Assembly (NCBI RefSeq): GCF_022921075.1
Contig: NZ_CP095050.1
Span: 4,340,001-4,404,000 of the forward strand
Direction: 5' to 3'
DNA: 64,000 nucleotides
From: Hymenobacter sp. 5317J-9
GTDB lineage: Bacteria > Bacteroidota > Bacteroidia > Cytophagales > Hymenobacteraceae
Part shown: positions 7,687 to 15,583 of the stretch, piece after piece
Numbering within the stretch: position 1 is the first letter of the stretch
Layout of the letters: each line of letters starts with the position of its first letter
Notes under the pieces: model-generated
Told to the model about the DNA's origin: nothing
The model's input: only the letters and a program-made list of their open reading frames with translations
Databases searched by the model: none
Position numbers and translations under genes: made by a program

Positions 7687-8943
7687 CTAGCGGCTTAGCT
7701 CGGCCAGCAGCCAGTCGCGGGTGGCGGGGCCGCTGGTTTGGGCCACTACCTCCAAGAGGGCATCGGTGGTGCTCACGTGGCGGGCGGCCACGATTGCCAG
7801 CAGGTGCACAAATTGCGCGGTGCCCAGGCGCTCGTGCAGCGCGGCCAGCACCACGGTGCCTTTGTTGTATACCACCCGCCGGTACATCGGCCGGGGGTAT
7901 CGTTGGTAGTCAAATCCACGAATTGGCGGCGCGTCGCCTACAGTGGCGGCGCGTTTGGCCAATTCGGCCCGGTAGCCGGCCTCGTCCCCGTTTTCGCGCA
8001 GGTACAGCAGGCTCGAATAGGTAGCAAATGCTTCGTTCAGCCAGTCGTTGTAGTCGTGTACGCCGCCGTAGCCCCACCATTTGTGGCTGATTTCGTGGGC
8101 CAGAATCAGTAGCGCTTCCCGGTCGGCGGCCACGTCGAAGTCGGTGTAGGTTATCACCGTCGCGTTGTCCAGCACACCGAACGCGTCGGAATTGGTGCCG
8201 GGCAGAAAAATGGTGAAATGCGAAATTGGGTCCTGCCGGCCAATGGTGCGGTTGTAGAACGCCACGATGCCTTCGGCCTTGCGCAGCAGCACGGTATCGA
8301 CCCGGGACAGTGTCGGGCCGGTTTTCGCCAACCGAATTAGCGGGGCGCTGCCCGAAGTCAACTGCTGAAATTGCCGGCCCACCATGGCCGTGATTTCGAT
8401 GGCACTGGCCCGCCCCCGAAAAAACCACTTGCCGCCGCCCTGCCGTTGCACCTGTGTGGTGCTGAGCACGTGGTACGGGCCCGGTGCGGCCACTTCCAAT
8501 TCGTACTCCACCGCTTCGTACTCGCGGTAGGGCCGAAACGGCAGCCAGTTGGTGTGGCCGCTAAACACCATGCCCTGCTCCGTGAAGTACGGCTTGCCCA
8601 ACGTGCCCGCATAGGTCACGCTCACCTCCCGTTTCCGGCGGCGCGCAGGCGTAGCGTAGCGCCACACCACGCGTTGCAGGGTGTCGGCGAAATACGGGTA
8701 GAAAACCCGGCTCAGGCGCTGCGCTGCCGCGCCGGGGCTGGCCATGTGGTCGATGCGGAAGTCCCGGCTCACGTTCAGCGCGATAACAGAAGCGGTATCA
8801 GCAGCAGGCAGCGTGAGGGTGTAGCGGCAGGTAAACGAATGCGTGGCGGGCTCTACCCGAAGCGTTACCCGCACGATAGGTGCGGCACGGCCGATGAGAG
8901 GCATCGCCAACAGCAGGCTCGCCAGAACTACCAGGTATTTCAT
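7687..8943 (-). CDS. Secreted M1-like (gluzincin) metallopeptidase
   Basis: Starts at the ATG at 8943, which gives a signal peptide (MKYLVVLASLLLAMPLIG); a longer frame to 9015 adds non-signal sequence. The first ~200 residues are beta-rich like the N-terminal domain of M1 peptidases. The zinc site is HEISH at residues 283-287 and the third ligand Glu304 lies in WLNEAFATYSS. The spacing HExxH-x16-E is two residues shorter than the x18 usual in M1 enzymes, and the region between (KWWGYGGVHDYND) differs from the standard NLVTMEWW loop. There is no ERAP-like C-terminal domain (418 residues in total). Likely exported to the periplasm; substrate unknown. Confidence 0.82.
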   Translation of the reverse strand: MKYLVVLASLLLAMPLIGRAAPIVRVTLRVEPATHSFTCRYTLTLPAADTASVIALNVSRDFRIDHMASPGAAAQRLSRVFYPYFADTLQRVVWRYATPARRRKREVSVTYAGTLGKPYFTEQGMVFSGHTNWLPFRPYREYEAVEYELEVAAPGPYHVLSTTQVQRQGGGKWFFRGRASAIEITAMVGRQFQQLTSGSAPLIRLAKTGPTLSRVDTVLLRKAEGIVAFYNRTIGRQDPISHFTIFLPGTNSDAFGVLDNATVITYTDFDVAADREALLILAHEISHKWWGYGGVHDYNDWLNEAFATYSSLLYLRENGDEAGYRAELAKRAATVGDAPPIRGFDYQRYPRPMYRRVVYNKGTVVLAALHERLGTAQFVHLLAIVAARHVSTTDALLEVVAQTSGPATRDWLLAELSR

Positions 8944-9007
8944 GCAATAAAATGCTCTGCACCGGCAAAACGCCCCGATGGTAGAAACCGGCAGGGAGTT
9001 GATAGCA

Positions 9008-9733
9008 TTAACCAACGCCCAACTCCGTCAGCGCACGTTCGGCGGCCAGCTGCTCCGCCTGTTTCTTGCTCAGGCCCATGCCGGTGGCAATGACTTCCTC
9101 GTCCAGCAGCACGCTGGCCGTGAATTCCATTGCGCCGCCGGGCCGGGCCTCGCCGCTGATGTCGTAGCGCAGGGTTTTGCCTTGGCGCTGAGCCCACTCC
9201 ACCAGCTTGCTCTTGAAATTGGCCGTGGTGGTGGTGAGGGTGTGCACGTCCACGAAGCCCTTCACCAGGCGCGTGAGCACAAACTTCCGGGCGGCCTTGT
9301 AGCCCAAATCCAGGTACACGGCGCCCACCAGCGCCTCCAGCGCGTTGCCGTTCACCGAGCGTGAGCGGGCGGCGCGGCCCTGCGCGGCATCCAGCTGCAC
9401 CAGCTTGTCGAGGCCTAACTTCAGGGCGATGCCGTTCAGGCTTTCGCGGTTCACGATGCGGGAGCGCACTTCCGTCAGGAAGCCTTCCTGCTCGTACGGA
9501 TATTTTTTAAAGAGATATTCCGCCACCACCGTGCCCAACACGGCGTCGCCGAGGAACTCCAGGCGCTCGTTGGTCTGGTGGCGGCCGATGCTGGGCTGCT
9601 GTCGCACCGCCGAGGAGTGCGTGAACGCCAGTCGGTACAGCTTGGCGTTCTTGGGCGTCTGCCCCGTGACGGTCGCCACGGCCTGCCGAAACGCCTTGTC
9701 GGAAGCAAAAAAACGGGAAACGAAGCCGAGCAA
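9008..9733 (-). CDS. rnc: Ribonuclease III
   Basis: Endonuclease that cuts double-stranded RNA in rRNA and mRNA processing. The RNase III signature NERLEFLGDAVLG is present, with the second acidic cluster in NALEALVGAVYLDLG, and a C-terminal double-stranded RNA-binding domain (FKSKLVEWAQRQGK ... KKQAEQLAAERALTELG). The frame stays open to 9880, but that extension reads through an intergenic palindromic repeat and through the -7 box TACCTTTG at 9770-9777, so it is not coding. No ATG exists near the conserved start; I chose TTG 9733 (LGFVSRFFASDKAF). The exact start is uncertain by up to about 12 codons. It follows fabF and acpP in direction and order. Confidence 0.93.
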   Translation of the reverse strand: MLGFVSRFFASDKAFRQAVATVTGQTPKNAKLYRLAFTHSSAVRQQPSIGRHQTNERLEFLGDAVLGTVVAEYLFKKYPYEQEGFLTEVRSRIVNRESLNGIALKLGLDKLVQLDAAQGRAARSRSVNGNALEALVGAVYLDLGYKAARKFVLTRLVKGFVDVHTLTTTTANFKSKLVEWAQRQGKTLRYDISGEARPGGAMEFTASVLLDEEVIATGMGLSKKQAEQLAAERALTELGVG

Positions 9734-9769
9734 AGGAGATAAGGCTTGATTAACGGTAGAAAACTGGGG

Positions 9770-9777
9770 CAAAGGTA
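9770..9777 (-). promoter_or_regulatory. -7 box of rnc
   Basis: TACCTTTG on the minus strand, an exact TAnnTTTG match between the intergenic repeat and the conserved part of rnc. It argues that rnc has its own promoter and that translation starts downstream of about 9765. Confidence 0.5.
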
Positions 9778-9834
9778 GAACGCCGGGCCGGAGAACGTCA
9801 GTGTTCGGAATCAGGGAAGAAAAGAAGCAAAAAA

Positions 9835-9940
9835 GAACGTCATGCTGAGCGCAGCCGAAGCATCTCGCGTGGGGTAGCAATCCAATCGTTGGGATTACTG
9901 CCGCACGCGAGATGCTTCGGCTGCGCTCAGCATGACGTTC
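9835..9940. repeat. Palindromic intergenic repeat, copy A
   Basis: Two perfectly complementary 37-base arms (9835-9871 and 9904-9940) flank a 32-base loop. The arms contain the family core CTGAGCGCAGCCGAAGCATC; this copy has CC where most others have TC. It lies between the 5' side of rnc and the 3' end of fabF, both on the minus strand, so it sits in their transcript and could fold as a long hairpin. It is one of six paired copies in the window. Confidence 0.95.
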
Positions 9941-9961
9941 TATAATAAGTCCGCCTTCCGC

Positions 9962-11212
9962 CTACAGCTTGCGGAAAATCACCGACGTGTTGTGGCCACC
10001 AAACCCGAAGGTGTTGCTCATGGCCACCCGCACGTCGCGCTCCTGCGCCACGTTTGGCGTGAAGTTCAACGCTTGGTTGATTTCTGGGTCGGGCGTGTGC
10101 AGGTTGATGGTGGGGGGCACCAGGCCGTGTTGCATAGCTAGCAAGCAGGCCACGGCCTCTACACCACCGGCACCGCCCAGCAGGTGGCCGGTCATGCTCT
10201 TGGTCGAGGAGATGTTCAGCTTTTCGGCGTGCTCGCCAAACACCTGCTCAATGGCTTTGATTTCGGCGCCGTCGCCCAGCGGCGTGCTGGTGCCGTGGGT
10301 GTTGATGTAGTCCACATCGGCGGCCGTGATGCCGGCGTCGCGCAGGGCGTTCTGCATTACCAGCACCACGCCGCTGCCCGTGGGGTCGGGCGCGGTGATG
10401 TGGTAGGCGTCCGACGACATGCCGCCGCCAATCAGCTCGGCGTACATTTTGGCGCCGCGGGCCTTGGCGTGCTCGTACTCTTCGAGCACCAGCGCGCCGG
10501 CGCCCTCGCCCAGCACGAAACCGTCGCGGTCCTTGTCGTAGGGCCGCGAGGCCGAAGCCGGGTCGTCGTTGCGCTCACTCATGGCCTTGAGGGCGTTGAA
10601 GCCGCCCACGCCCGATTCGGTGATGGCCGCTTCGGAACCGCCCGTAATCATCACGTCGGCCAGGCCGAGGCGGATGTTGTTGAAGGCCGCGATGATGGAA
10701 TCGTTCGACGAGGCGCAGGCCGACGTGGTCACGAAATTCGGCCCGCGGAAACCGTTCTTAATGCTGATGTTGCCCGACGCGGAGTCGGCAATCATGCGCG
10801 GAATGAAGAAGGGCGAATAGCGCGGTGTGCCGTCGCCCCGCTCAAACTGGAAACATTCTTCCTGCAAGGACTTCAGGCCGCCGATGCCGGAGCCCCAAAT
10901 CACGCCCACGCGGTCCTTGTTCACGCCGCTTTCCAGCAGGCCCGAGTCGGCGATGGCCTCGTCGGCGGCAATCACGCCAAACTGCGTGAACAAGTCCATT
11001 TTGCGGCCCTCCTTGCGGTCGAAGTAGGCGTCCGGATTATAATCCTTCACCTCGCAGGCAAAGCGGGTTTTGAACTTGCTGGGGTCGAAGCGGGTGATGG
11101 TGGCCGCGCCGCTGGTGCCCGCGCGCAGGCCTTCCCAGTAAGCGGGGGCGGTGTTGCCCAGGGGCGTGATGGCCCCGAGGCCGGTAACGACAACCCGTCG
11201 GATGGACGTCAT
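9962..11212 (-). CDS. fabF: 3-oxoacyl-[acyl-carrier-protein] synthase II
   Basis: Elongating beta-ketoacyl-ACP synthase of type II fatty acid synthesis; condenses malonyl-ACP with acyl-ACP. The Cys-His-His triad is visible: Cys in VTTSACASSND, His in INTHGTSTPLGD and His in KSMTGHLLGGAGG; the N-terminal RRVVVTGLGAITPLGN and C-terminal NTFGFGGHN are also typical. Start is ATG 11212; a TTG two codons upstream is less likely. The 416 residues are the standard length. It lies downstream of acpP on the same strand, in the acpP-fabF order common to bacteria. Confidence 0.97.
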   Translation of the reverse strand: MTSIRRVVVTGLGAITPLGNTAPAYWEGLRAGTSGAATITRFDPSKFKTRFACEVKDYNPDAYFDRKEGRKMDLFTQFGVIAADEAIADSGLLESGVNKDRVGVIWGSGIGGLKSLQEECFQFERGDGTPRYSPFFIPRMIADSASGNISIKNGFRGPNFVTTSACASSNDSIIAAFNNIRLGLADVMITGGSEAAITESGVGGFNALKAMSERNDDPASASRPYDKDRDGFVLGEGAGALVLEEYEHAKARGAKMYAELIGGGMSSDAYHITAPDPTGSGVVLVMQNALRDAGITAADVDYINTHGTSTPLGDGAEIKAIEQVFGEHAEKLNISSTKSMTGHLLGGAGGVEAVACLLAMQHGLVPPTINLHTPDPEINQALNFTPNVAQERDVRVAMSNTFGFGGHNTSVIFRKL

Positions 11213-11259
11213 AAGCAAGCGCCACTGGCGCGAATGATGAAGCGGGATAAAACAGCAAA

Positions 11260-11284
11260 ACCGGCCGGCGGCTAGCCGGCCGGT
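11260..11284. other. GC-rich hairpin between acpP and fabF
   Basis: ACCGGCCGGC pairs with GCCGGCCGGT around a 5-base loop in the 164-bp gap between acpP and fabF. There is no T-run, so it may attenuate or stabilise the transcript rather than fully terminate; the very different protein demand for ACP and FabF would suit a partial block. That role is inference. Confidence 0.5.
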
Positions 11285-11376
11285 ATGCGCAGAACAGGGG
11301 TCACGCCGAACGAAACGAGGAACCGGGGTAAAGGCTACAACTCAAATTGCTCGCAATGCTGGACGGTGACGAAATA

Positions 11377-11613
11377 CTACTTGGCGTGCTCTTCGAGGTA
11401 GCTAATGGCTTGGCCCACGGTGCCGATGTTCTCGGCCTGGTCGTCGGGGATGCTCACGTTGAACTCCTTTTCGAACTCCATGATGAGCTCAACGGTATCC
11501 AGCGAGTCAGCACCCAGGTCGTTGGTGAAGCTTGCTTCGGGGGTAACCTCCGAGGCTTCAACGCCCAGTTTATCAATAATAATGGCCTTTACTTTTTCTG
11601 CGATTTCAGACAT
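11377..11613 (-). CDS. acpP: Acyl carrier protein
   Basis: Small acidic carrier of acyl chains during fatty acid synthesis. The 78 residues carry the 4'-phosphopantetheine attachment Ser37 in [15 protein letters not shown]. Length and charge are typical. It is the first gene of the minus-strand acpP-fabF-rnc group. Upstream is a near-consensus -7 sequence (TTACTTTG, 11644-11651), one mismatch from TAnnTTTG. The divergent neighbour is the IPExxxVDY gene. Confidence 0.98.
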   Translation of the reverse strand: MSEIAEKVKAIIIDKLGVEASEVTPEASFTNDLGADSLDTVELIMEFEKEFNVSIPDDQAENIGTVGQAISYLEEHAK

Positions 11614-11742
11614 TTCCGTGGGGGTTTAAGGAAAACTACGGCACAAAGTAACGAGAGATTTTCCAATGAACCCACGGCCGCGCTTTTCAAATAGGGGTAC
11701 AACATTATGGCGGTGCGGCTGGCAACCGCCCCGCGCAGGCCG

Positions 11743-11750
11743 TAGCTTTG
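11743..11750 (+). promoter_or_regulatory. -7 box of the IPExxxVDY gene
   Basis: TAGCTTTG matches TAnnTTTG and lies 36 bases before the ATG at 11787. With the acpP promoter about 100 bp away on the other strand it forms a divergent promoter region. Confidence 0.5.
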
Positions 11751-11786
11751 CCCTGCCCGCCCGCGGGTGCCCTTTTTGCGGCTGCT

Positions 11787-12215
11787 ATGAAAACCTTCAC
11801 CCTCGACGTTGACTACGAGTGCGACTTTGCCCTGTTTGGGCTGGTGAGCAGCACCCGCGACTACACCCTGGCCTGGACCCTGAACCGGGCCCTGCGCCTG
11901 CGCCTGGTGAAGCAGCCCGAACTGCTGCTCAATCTGCTCAGCCGCGGCCGGCTCGTGTTCACGCACTACCTGCACGCCACCGAGGCCCTCACCTTCCGGC
12001 TGCTGCGCAACCGCTCAGTGGCGCCCTCCACGCTCAAAAAGCCCTTTCTGGCGCCCGACATCAAGGAGTACGACTACCTGCTGGCCGTCACCAACGGCAC
12101 CGGGGCCCTGGCCGACCATGAGCTGATGGAGCAGCTTGCCGCCCTCGATGCCGTGCAGTACGTGTGCCAGTTCGACCCCAATACGCTCAAGTACAAGGAG
12201 AACCTGATTCTGTGA
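11787..12215 (+). CDS. IPExxxVDY-family protein
   Basis: 142-residue protein of unknown function. It fits the Bacteroidota family named for an IPExxxVDY motif; here the motif is degenerate (APDIKEYDYLL). The N-terminus MKTFTLDVDYECDFALFGL and the central LVSSTRDYTLAWTLN are typical. I recognise it partly by its conserved place between acpP/fabF/rnc and pyk, which occurs widely in Bacteroidota. No catalytic motif, membrane helix or signal peptide is visible, so it is probably cytoplasmic. ATG 11787 is chosen over upstream in-frame codons because of the -7 box at 11743. Confidence 0.8.
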   Translation: MKTFTLDVDYECDFALFGLVSSTRDYTLAWTLNRALRLRLVKQPELLLNLLSRGRLVFTHYLHATEALTFRLLRNRSVAPSTLKKPFLAPDIKEYDYLLAVTNGTGALADHELMEQLAALDAVQYVCQFDPNTLKYKENLIL

Positions 12216-12480
12216 GGTGGAGCTGGCGGGCAGTGGAATTATTGCCGCCAGCGTGGTTTGGAGACAGGGCCTTTTCGCAATGGTATTGACATCTTCATGA
12301 CAATTGCCCCGTCGGCAATAGGCATTTCAATTTAATTAAACGACTTTTGCCCTGCTGGGCCCCTGTAAACCAGGGCCTGTCTCTTTCAGCGCCTGCTACT
12401 TCAGCCGATGTACTGTAGGCAACCCATCCCCTCCTTTTTCAGGTGGGGAGTTTTTTTGTACCGACATTTTTGCAATTCGC

Positions 12481-13920
12481 ATGGATAACCCTCCTGTTTT
12501 CAACAAAACCAAAATCGTGGCCACTGTGGGCCCCGCTTCCAATACCTACGAGCGTCTGGGCGTGCTTATCCGCGAAGGCGTGGACGTGTTTCGCCTCAAC
12601 TTTTCGCACGGCTCCTACGAAGACCACCTGAGCGTAATCAACACCGTGCGCCGCCTCAATAAGGACATGCGCACTTCGGTGGGGCTGCTGCAGGATTTGC
12701 AGGGCCCCAAGATTCGCCTGGGCGAAGTGGAAGGCGGCGGCGTCGAAATCAAGGCCGGCGATAAGCTGAAGCTGGTGTGCGGCGAGAAGGAAATCAGCAC
12801 GGCCACGCGCCTGAGCACCATTTACATGGGCCTGGCCCGCGACGTGAAGGCCGGCGACATGATTCTGATTGACGACGGCAAGATTGAGCTGAAAGTGCTG
12901 GCCACCGACCGCGAAACCGAGGTGGACGTGGAAGTGGTGTATGGCGGCCTGGTGAAGCCCCGCAAAGGCATCAACCTGCCCGATTCGGAAGTGTCGGCGC
13001 CGAGCATGACCGAAAAAGACATCGAGGACCTGCAGTTTGGCCTGAAACACGACGTGGATTGGGTGGCCCTCAGCTTTGCCCGCAAAGCCGACGACATCCG
13101 CTTCATCAAGCAAATCATTGCCGAGGCCGGCAAAACCACCCGCGTGGTGGCCAAGATTGAGACGCCCGACGGCCTGCGCAACATCGACGAAATCATCGCC
13201 ATCACCGACGCCGTGATGGTGGCCCGCGGCGACCTCGGCGTGGAGGTGAAGATGGAAGAGGTGCCAATGGCCCAGAAAATGATTATTGCCAAGTGCAACG
13301 CCGCCGGCAAGCCCGTCATCGTGGCCACGCAGATGATGGAGTCGATGATAACCGCCCCCCGCCCCACCCGCGCCGAAACCAGCGACGTGGCCAACGCCGT
13401 GCTCGACGGCGCCGACGCCGTGATGCTCTCGGCCGAAACCGCCGTGGGCGCCTACCCCGCCGAGGTGATTCGCTCGATGGTGGGCACCATTCTGAGCGTG
13501 GAAAGCCGCAGCCCGCAGCTGTTCCATAAGTGGTGGCCCATCGACCCCAACGGCCCCAACTTCATGGCCGACAGCGTGCTGTCCGCGTCCTGCCACCTGG
13601 CTAAGAATACAGGTTCGAAGGCCATTACCGGCATGACGCACCACGGCTACACGGCTTTCCAGCTGGCCAAGTACCGCCCCAAAGCCAACATTTTTATCTT
13701 CACCGATAACCGCAACCTGCTCACGGCGCTGAGCCTGGTGTGGGGCGTGCGCAGCTTCTACTACGACCGCCTCATCAGCACCGACAGCACCATTACGGAC
13801 ATCCGCTACGTCCTCACCACCACCGGCCACCTCGAAGCCGGCGATGTGTTCATCAACACCGGCTCCATGCCCATCCAGGACAAGGGCAAAGCCAACATGG
13901 TGAAAGTGAGCGTGGCGTAA
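12481..13920 (+). CDS. pyk: Pyruvate kinase
   Basis: Glycolytic enzyme converting phosphoenolpyruvate and ADP to pyruvate and ATP. Starts with NKTKIVATVGPASNTYERL; the active-site helix signature VVAKIETPDG and the metal/substrate loop VMVARGDLGVEV are intact, as are MTHHGYTAFQLAKYRP and the C-terminal domain. The 479 residues equal the usual bacterial length without an extra C-terminal domain. The 265 bp before it hold an AT-rich stretch (12330-12350) and short hairpin-prone C/T-rich sequence but no exact -7 consensus. A strong bidirectional terminator follows. Confidence 0.97.
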   Translation: MDNPPVFNKTKIVATVGPASNTYERLGVLIREGVDVFRLNFSHGSYEDHLSVINTVRRLNKDMRTSVGLLQDLQGPKIRLGEVEGGGVEIKAGDKLKLVCGEKEISTATRLSTIYMGLARDVKAGDMILIDDGKIELKVLATDRETEVDVEVVYGGLVKPRKGINLPDSEVSAPSMTEKDIEDLQFGLKHDVDWVALSFARKADDIRFIKQIIAEAGKTTRVVAKIETPDGLRNIDEIIAITDAVMVARGDLGVEVKMEEVPMAQKMIIAKCNAAGKPVIVATQMMESMITAPRPTRAETSDVANAVLDGADAVMLSAETAVGAYPAEVIRSMVGTILSVESRSPQLFHKWWPIDPNGPNFMADSVLSASCHLAKNTGSKAITGMTHHGYTAFQLAKYRPKANIFIFTDNRNLLTALSLVWGVRSFYYDRLISTDSTITDIRYVLTTTGHLEAGDVFINTGSMPIQDKGKANMVKVSVA

Positions 13921-13935
13921 GACACTTTGGTCTCT

Positions 13936-13979
13936 CACAAAAAAGCGCCCGCTGCATGTGCAGCGGGCGCTTTTTTGTG
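13936..13979. terminator. Bidirectional terminator, pyk / T9SS protein
   Basis: 21-base arms (13936-13956 and 13959-13979) pair perfectly, containing GCGCCCGCTGCA flanked by A6 and T6 tracts. It can end pyk (+) and the convergent T9SS gene (-). Confidence 0.9.
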
Positions 13980-13990
13980 ATGGGTATTTC

Positions 13991-15550
13991 TTATTCGTGG
14001 GTGAGCTTCCAGGTTACTGTAGCGTCCGGGCCGCTCAAGTGCAGCAGGTAGAGGCCGGCGGGCTGCCCGGCCAGGGGCACGGGCACCGTGGTTTGCCCGA
14101 TGGGTACAGGCGTGCTCCACACGGCGCGGCCCAGCGCGTCGGTTAGGCGCAGGAACTGCCCCGGGCGGGCGGGCTGCGCCAGCGTGAGCGCGGCTGCGTT
14201 GGTAGCCGGGTTGGGGTGCAGGGTGGCCACGCTGGCCGCTTCGGCGGCGCGGGTGGGCAGCAGGCTGGCGAAGTTGATAAAGGAGCCGCACACCAGGGGC
14301 GTGCCCGTGCTGCGGCGGTAATACACCATGCTGGTTTCGCCGGTGGCCACGTCGCCCAGTCCCGGCGCGCCCCCAAACGACTGCTGCCACGCGAATACGT
14401 CCATGCCCAGCGAGTAGGTAGGCGGCGTGGTTGGGCCGCCCGTGCTGTTGACGTACACCCGGGTGTAGGGCAGGTAGTTGCCGCTGCTCAGGCAGTCGTT
14501 GGCGAAATTGGGCATGATGCCCACGCCCATCAGTTGCCCTTGGCGAAAGGTGAAAACGGGGTCCGGCTTGTATTCGCCGGCGAGCAATGCCAGGGCCGGA
14601 AACTGCGGCGAGGCCCCCGTGACGAGCGAAACTGCCATCCGGCGCGTTTGCACCGACCCAATGGTGACCGATGCCGGAACCCCTCCGCACACAGACCAGC
14701 CAAAATTCTCAGAACGCGTCTGTTCGCGGTACGTGAAAACCAGGCTGTCGGCCCGCTGCTGCCGCGTCAGGATGCGGCGCAGGGTGTAGGAGTTGGAACA
14801 GAAGATGCCACTTAGGTAATTGAAGGGCTCCCAATAATAGCCCATCTCATCGCCGGGCTGCATGGTGAAGAGGGCCAGCGGGCTATACGCCGACCGCAGC
14901 AGTGGTGCCGGCAGGGCGGCCATCAGCGGCGCGCTGGTCGGCGTGCCGGGGGCAGCCGCCCCCAGCCACGGCGTGGCTTCCACCAGCCCGTGGGTGCGGG
15001 AAAGCGTGAATGCCACCACCGGCGGCCCGGTGGTGGACGTGCCGTTGCGCAGTTCGATGGTCACCACCGAATCCAGTGTTCCCGCCAGGATGGGGAGTTG
15101 GCTTCGGGCTTGCACAATAGCCGTCATCAACGGCGAGGCGCTGGCCACCCACGTTTGCCCCACGCTGGCGCGCGGGTAGATGCGAAGCGCCGTCGCGTTT
15201 TGCACGTTGTTTTGGGCGTCGCTTTCCAGGATGTAAAATCCCTGCCCGGGCGTCCAGCGCATGCGCGCACCGAACAGGTTGTTGCGGCTCTTCGCAAACG
15301 TGCCCGCGCCGGAAGAGCCAGCCATTCGCCGCATCACGCGGTTGAACGCATACACCGAATCGCCGGCCGGCGTGGCATAGGCGGAGTCGACCCGCAACGT
15401 GTGCGTGACGTTGGTGCTGTTGCGTAGCGCGTAGCTGTAAATCATTCCCGGCCGAAACGGCCGCCAAGCCTGCTGGGCGTGCACGCCAAAGCCCATGAAA
15501 AGGAACAGCGCCGCCAGCAGCGGCCGCGCCCAAGAGTAGATGTGTTTCAT
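13991..15550 (-). CDS. T9SS type A sorting-domain protein (paralogue 1)
   Basis: Secreted protein of 519 residues. An N-terminal signal peptide (MKHIYSWARPLLAALFLFMG, cleavage after VHAQ) is followed by a ~400-residue body with no recognised enzyme motif and the C-terminal Por/type IX sorting domain (LHPNPATNAAALTLAQPA, LRLTDALGRAVW, LYLLHLSG, TWKLTHE). Such domains route cargo across the outer membrane and are removed on attachment to the surface. The body is clearly paralogous to the next gene (both begin QQAWRPFRPG and share SRNNLFG). Function unknown. Confidence 0.88.
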   Translation of the reverse strand: MKHIYSWARPLLAALFLFMGFGVHAQQAWRPFRPGMIYSYALRNSTNVTHTLRVDSAYATPAGDSVYAFNRVMRRMAGSSGAGTFAKSRNNLFGARMRWTPGQGFYILESDAQNNVQNATALRIYPRASVGQTWVASASPLMTAIVQARSQLPILAGTLDSVVTIELRNGTSTTGPPVVAFTLSRTHGLVEATPWLGAAAPGTPTSAPLMAALPAPLLRSAYSPLALFTMQPGDEMGYYWEPFNYLSGIFCSNSYTLRRILTRQQRADSLVFTYREQTRSENFGWSVCGGVPASVTIGSVQTRRMAVSLVTGASPQFPALALLAGEYKPDPVFTFRQGQLMGVGIMPNFANDCLSSGNYLPYTRVYVNSTGGPTTPPTYSLGMDVFAWQQSFGGAPGLGDVATGETSMVYYRRSTGTPLVCGSFINFASLLPTRAAEAASVATLHPNPATNAAALTLAQPARPGQFLRLTDALGRAVWSTPVPIGQTTVPVPLAGQPAGLYLLHLSGPDATVTWKLTHE

Positions 15551-15583
15551 AGCAAACCAGCAGAAGTTAGGTAGCAGATGGGC

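Noticed and set aside
9835-9940. Palindromic repeats considered as insertion-sequence ends
   Set aside because: Arms are 24-39 bases apart with no transposase between them and no flanking target duplications visible; REP-like elements fit better.
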